NCBI GenBank assembly: GCA_025934645.1
Contig: JAICWY010000001.1
Coordinates: forward strand, 36,930-100,929
DNA: 64,000 nucleotides
Direction: 5' to 3'
DNA from: Vulcanimicrobiia bacterium
GTDB taxonomy: Bacteria; Vulcanimicrobiota; Vulcanimicrobiia; Vulcanimicrobiales; Vulcanimicrobiaceae
The position numbers were made by a program, and so were the translations under genes. This document shows positions 60,967 through 64,000 of the stretch, piece by piece. Positions within the stretch are counted from its first letter, which is position 1. Each line of letters starts with the position of its first letter. The notes beneath the pieces were generated by a model. That model saw only the letters and a program-made list of their open reading frames with translations. It was not told the origin of the DNA and did not search any database.

Positions 60967-61077
60967 TTACGACCCCGTTACGTGCGGCACCAGGCGCCAT
61001 GCGAGCGCGTACAACGCTGCCGTAACGGCAAGGCCGATAGCGAAGGCAATCCAGGGCGAGTGCAGCGCGTTTCTCAT
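60967..61077 (-). CDS. 36-residue single-helix membrane peptide
   Basis: MRNALHSPWIAF followed by a hydrophobic helix (AIGLAVTAALYALAWRLV) and PHVTGS. Its TAA is separated by one base from the ATG of the four-helix membrane protein, which argues for a coupled real gene. May be an accessory subunit of that protein. Confidence 0.5.
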   Translation of the reverse strand: MRNALHSPWIAFAIGLAVTAALYALAWRLVPHVTGS

Positions 61078-61145
61078 AGCAAATGTACGCCTGCACGCTT
61101 ATTCGGCAGGCGCGATTCCCCCTCCGGCGGAAATGCAGGCGTCCC

Positions 61146-61859
61146 ATGTCGACGCGCTTGCGGCTGTTCCCGCTGAACGCGGTGCTCTTTCCGGGAGCCG
61201 TGCTGAATCTGCACGTCTTCGAACCGCGCTACAAGCAAATGATCGGGGAGTGCCTGGAGTCCGGCGAGGGGTTCGGCGTTGTGCTGATCCGCGAAGGCCA
61301 AGAGGCCGGCGATCCGAGCGTCGAGCCGCATCAAATCGGTTCTCTCGCCGAAATCGTCGAAGTCACGCCGCTGCCCTTCGGCCGGTATTACGTCTCCACG
61401 ATCGGACGGCAGCGTTTTCGCATCCGCGAGATCCTTAGCCGCGAACCGTATCTAACCGTTGAAGCCGATTTCGTGGAAGATGCCGGCGCCGCCGATCCCG
61501 AGGTCGCGCGTTTGAAGGACGACGTCCGCGATGCGTTCTTGGAGTACGCCGAGCTCATCGCGCAAGCCGGCGGCCGCGAGACGAGCGTCGATTTTCCCGC
61601 GGACCCGCAAACAACGTCATTCATCGTCGGCGATGCGCTGCAGATCGCCGATACGATCAAGCAGCGTTTGCTGGAGATCGAGAACACGAAACAGCGTCTT
61701 TCGCTCGAACTCGGATTTTTGCGCCGGCTTTTACCGCAATTGCGTAAGCTAATCGAAAAGCGGGCCGTCGAGCTTCAGGCGCGCAAAGACCGCGGCGAAC
61801 CGGAACCGCAACGTGGCGAACAAGAGCGTTATTTCGGCAAATACTTCAGCGTGAACTGA
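61146..61859 (+). CDS. LON substrate-binding-domain protein
   Basis: 237 residues with only the N-terminal LON (LONN) domain: LRLFPLNAVLFPGAVLNLHVFEPRYKQM, here about residues 5-33, then GFGVVLIREG, and IGSLAEIVEV. A helical C-terminus (TKQRLSLELGFLRRLLPQLR) replaces the ATPase and protease domains. May present proteins to Lon or act separately. ATG 61146. The 3' end overlaps folD by 14 bp. Confidence 0.85.
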   Translation: MSTRLRLFPLNAVLFPGAVLNLHVFEPRYKQMIGECLESGEGFGVVLIREGQEAGDPSVEPHQIGSLAEIVEVTPLPFGRYYVSTIGRQRFRIREILSREPYLTVEADFVEDAGAADPEVARLKDDVRDAFLEYAELIAQAGGRETSVDFPADPQTTSFIVGDALQIADTIKQRLLEIENTKQRLSLELGFLRRLLPQLRKLIEKRAVELQARKDRGEPEPQRGEQERYFGKYFSVN

Positions 61860-62721
61860 CAACCAGGCGAGATGCGGCTTTTATCACGTTGCGCAGCAGC
61901 GCGACGTTCGTTACCGGTCCAACGCCGCCCGGAACGGGCGTGATCGCGCCGGCAACGCCGGCCGCGGATTCAAAGTGCACGTCGCCCTTGAGCTCGCCGT
62001 TCACGACGGTCGTCCCTACGTCGATCACCGTTGCGCCCGGCGCGATATCGGCGCCGCCGATAAGGCCCGGAACCCCGGTTGCGACCACGACGACGTCGGC
62101 CATACGCACGTAGGGCTGCAAGCTTTCGGATTCTTTGTGCAGCACGGTGACCGTCGCATCGTGCGCGAGCATCAGCATCGCGACCGGCGCGCCCACCACG
62201 ACGGAGCGGCCAATCATGACGGCTTGGCGGCCGGTGAGCGGCCAATGCGGGCTTCGTTCGAGCAGCAGCATTACGGCCGCCGGCGTGGCGGGCACGAATT
62301 CAGCGCCGCTTCCGAACGCCAGATGTCCCTGGTTCGTCGGGTGCGTGCCGTCCACGTCCTTGTGGATCGGAATCGCGTCGGCGATCGACCGGATCGAAAG
62401 ATGCGGCGGAAGCGGCTGCTGCAGAATTACGCCGTGCACCGAATCATCGTCGCGCAAGCGTTCGAGATGCGCGCGGACGGCCGAGGCAGCCGACTTTTCA
62501 GGCAGCTCATCGACGTGTACGGCGATGCCGACGCGCTCGCCCGTCTTCACGAGATTGCGCACGTATGCCAGCGACGATTCATCTTCGCCGACCAAGACGA
62601 TGACGAGCCGGGGATGCGTTCCCGCTTCGCGAAGTGCGGTACTGCGAACGAGCAGCTCGGCGCGCAGGTCGGCTGCGACCGCGCGGCCGTCTAATATGCG
62701 AGCCGACACGGCATCGCGCAT
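61846..62721 (-). CDS. folD: FolD bifunctional methylene-THF dehydrogenase/cyclohydrolase (altered catalytic Lys)
   Basis: 291 residues. Family motifs ILQQPLPPH, DVDGTHPTNQGHL, GRSVVVGAPVAMLML, ATVTVLH and PGGVGPVTNVALL are present. In the catalytic segment the sequence is LAYVRNLVKTGERVGI: the Lys four residues after Tyr (K54 in E. coli, K56 in human) is Leu. Dehydrogenase activity should remain; cyclohydrolase activity is questionable. ATG at 62721 overlaps the divergent gene at 62696. Confidence 0.9.
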   Translation of the reverse strand: MRDAVSARILDGRAVAADLRAELLVRSTALREAGTHPRLVIVLVGEDESSLAYVRNLVKTGERVGIAVHVDELPEKSAASAVRAHLERLRDDDSVHGVILQQPLPPHLSIRSIADAIPIHKDVDGTHPTNQGHLAFGSGAEFVPATPAAVMLLLERSPHWPLTGRQAVMIGRSVVVGAPVAMLMLAHDATVTVLHKESESLQPYVRMADVVVVATGVPGLIGGADIAPGATVIDVGTTVVNGELKGDVHFESAAGVAGAITPVPGGVGPVTNVALLRNVIKAASRLVVSSR

Positions 62722-63025
62722 TCGTCTGCCGGAGGACTGTCACCTGGAACACGTGCGTCGCGAAGTCCGATTGGGGCGGCATTTTGGGCCGGCCGATTTC
62801 GAACGCGCTTTCCGGAGCTTTCAGCAATTGTACCAGGTGCGCCCGTTGCGAGTTTTTTGCAGTCCCGATGTGCTGGACCGCTACTGCGAGATTTATCAGC
62901 GCGACGGCGAAGCGCACCGGCGCGAAGTGCAATTCGACGGTGTGCCGGTGTCGGCGGCAATCATGGCGCCCGGCACGATTGCGTTCGAGGGTGAAGTCGA
63001 TCAGGACAGAATGGGCGATTGGTGA
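62696..63025 (+). CDS. Hypothetical protein of 109 residues
   Basis: Soluble protein. ADFERAFRSFQQLYQVRPLRVFCSPDVLDRYCEIYQRDGEAHRREV is the central part (residues about 37-80), giving a helix then a beta edge. No recognised family. Its start lies inside folD by 26 bp, and its stop overlaps the next GTG (GTGA), so it is coupled to the thioredoxin-like gene. Confidence 0.65.
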   Translation: MRADTASRIRLPEDCHLEHVRREVRLGRHFGPADFERAFRSFQQLYQVRPLRVFCSPDVLDRYCEIYQRDGEAHRREVQFDGVPVSAAIMAPGTIAFEGEVDQDRMGDW

Positions 63026-63561
63026 AGCAGCGGGGAAATCTGATTTTTTGGCTCGCCGGCGGCATCGTGCTGGCGATCGTCTTGGCGGTATATTTTCGCG
63101 GCGGCGGCGGTTCGCAAGGAGCGGGGCCCGCAGCGCTTACCGGGCAGACCGCGCCGAGTTTTGCGGTGCCGCAGCTCGAGGGCGGCTCCTCGGGGCTTGC
63201 TTCTTACCGCGGCCGCGTCGTCGTCATGAATCTGTGGGCCTCGTGGTGTCCGCCGTGCCGTGCGGAGATGCCGGATTTGCAGCGCTTGTACGCGGCATAC
63301 CGTTCGAAAAACGTCGTGGTGCTGGGGGTAGATCAAGGTGAGTCGGCGCAGCGGGTGAGCGCGTTTGCCGCTTCGCTCGGCATCCATTATCCGATTCTGC
63401 TGGACCAGGAACAGCAGTACGGCCGCGTGTATGCGGCGCTCGGTTTACCAACGACCGTCGTCGTCGATGCGAACGGGGTGGTTGCGCGCGGATTCGACGG
63501 GCCGCTTTCGTACGCGCAAATGGTCTCTGCGATCGCCCCGCTTATCGGCAAACATTCGTGA
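63022..63561 (+). CDS. TlpA/ResA-family thioredoxin-like protein, membrane-anchored
   Basis: 179 residues. N-terminal helix (LIFWLAGGIVLAIVLAVYF) anchors it; then a redoxin domain with WASWCPPCRAEMPDL (CxxC), VLGVDQGESAQ and LPTTVVVDANG. Expected to reduce disulphides on the outer face of the inner membrane, for example in cytochrome c maturation. GTG at 63022 (TTG at 63019 is an alternative). Overlaps both neighbours by 4 bp. Confidence 0.9.
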   Translation: MKQRGNLIFWLAGGIVLAIVLAVYFRGGGGSQGAGPAALTGQTAPSFAVPQLEGGSSGLASYRGRVVVMNLWASWCPPCRAEMPDLQRLYAAYRSKNVVVLGVDQGESAQRVSAFAASLGIHYPILLDQEQQYGRVYAALGLPTTVVVDANGVVARGFDGPLSYAQMVSAIAPLIGKHS

Positions 63562-64000
63562 TCGTTTTCTGGGTTCTCATCGCCTGCGCCGCCGGAATGA
63601 CGCTGGCGCAAATCGCCGTGCCGGGCAGCGCCGTTTTCCATACCGGCTGGTACAACGCCATCGACATTGCGGCGCTCATCATCGCCGCATCGCAATTGCG
63701 CTCCGCGAGCGCGTCTGCGGCTGGGCGCGTTCAAAGCCTCGCCATCGTGACCTTCGGATGCGCCGTTGTCGTTATTGCTGGAGCCGGCAGCGGTTTGATG
63801 GCGCCGGATACGCATACGATCGTCGGCGCGCCGGGCGCCGGCGTGCGCGATCCCGACGCGAACGGGACATTCGTGTTTCCGCTGCAAGGAAACGACGTGC
63901 ATTTCGAACGCGGCGGAAGCGCGTCGACGATCGACGGCGGCCGGCGGTACACGGCGAATTTCGCGTTTTGGCAGCAGCCGCGGACCGTCGTCAACGTGCA
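63558..64000 (+). CDS. Membrane protein, partial (continues past window)
   Basis: 147 codons visible from GTG 63558, which overlaps the TlpA-like stop (GTGA). Three hydrophobic helices (VFWVLIACAAGMTLAQIAV, AIDIAALIIAASQL, LAIVTFGCAVVVIAGAGSGLM), then a polar region with FVFPLQGNDVHFERGG. Possibly a membrane partner of the thioredoxin-like protein. Family not recognised. Confidence 0.62.
   Translation, partial: MIVFWVLIACAAGMTLAQIAVPGSAVFHTGWYNAIDIAALIIAASQLRSASASAAGRVQSLAIVTFGCAVVVIAGAGSGLMAPDTHTIVGAPGAGVRDPDANGTFVFPLQGNDVHFERGGSASTIDGGRRYTANFAFWQQPRTVVNV

Overview
This window is a gene-dense, high-GC stretch of bacterial chromosome. Short operons point in both directions, neighbouring genes often overlap by 1-8 bp, and GTG/TTG starts are common. 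Lipoproteins, TonB-type C-terminal domains and secreted repeat proteins suggest a diderm (outer-membrane) bacterium. Futalosine-route menaquinone genes, a 2-oxoacid dehydrogenase complex, ETF-quinone oxidoreductase, glycolate oxidase subunits and cupredoxins suggest respiratory metabolism. The gene mix resembles poorly cultured lineages such as Candidatus Eremiobacterota (WPS-2), but that placement is inference. No rRNA, tRNA, phage, IS transposase or CRISPR array was seen.

Layout. 1-7.1 kb: partial short-chain dehydrogenase, SRPBCC fragment, Zn alcohol dehydrogenase, fosmidomycin-resistance-type MFS pump, YtpB-like terpene synthase, GlcE/GlcD. 7.1-13.4 kb: PilZ protein; a queD-queE-mqnB-mqnD-namZ operon (queuosine precursor, menaquinone, murein sugar release); DUF4438; diguanylate cyclase. 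13.4-17.9 kb: branched-chain-type 2-oxoacid dehydrogenase E2, E1-beta and two tandem E1-alpha genes. 18-23.4 kb: secreted TonB_C-like protein, retropepsin-like protease, M20 hydrolase, FAD oxidoreductase. 23.4-31 kb: beta-CASP nuclease with LOG-family protein, M14 hydrolase, ETF-QO, anchored serine protease, thiO-thiS-thiG-rhodanese. 31-41.7 kb: methyltransferase and K+ channel with abutting divergent starts, a peroxiredoxin with an in-frame TGA (probable selenocysteine), cupredoxin lipoprotein, pyrE, peptide-binding lipoprotein, EF-G-like GTPase, PHP hydrolase with a histone-H1-like tail, Pcp. 41.7-48.8 kb: ECF sigma factor with an anti-sigma/O6-alkylguanine-DNA methyltransferase fusion, GH125 mannosidase, membrane and unknown genes, and a 235-bp inverted-repeat element. 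48.8-53.9 kb: suf cluster (sufC-D-S-U, divergent sufR plus an IscU-like gene) without sufB. 53.9-64 kb: a second TonB_C-like paralogue, ThpR, MBL hydrolase, giant LamG lipoprotein, M23 peptidase, flavin reductase, O-methyltransferase, LON-domain protein, FolD, TlpA-like thioredoxin.

The most notable observations are: (1) an ECF sigma factor translationally overlapping a protein that joins a zinc anti-sigma domain to a complete suicide DNA-repair methyltransferase, which looks like an alkylation-sensing switch; (2) a Prx in which TGA replaces the peroxidatic Cys codon and is followed at the expected distance by a perfect 7-bp stem-loop; (3) a MITE-like inverted-repeat element with internal tandem repeats; (4) a PHP hydrolase fused to a lysine/alanine/proline tail.
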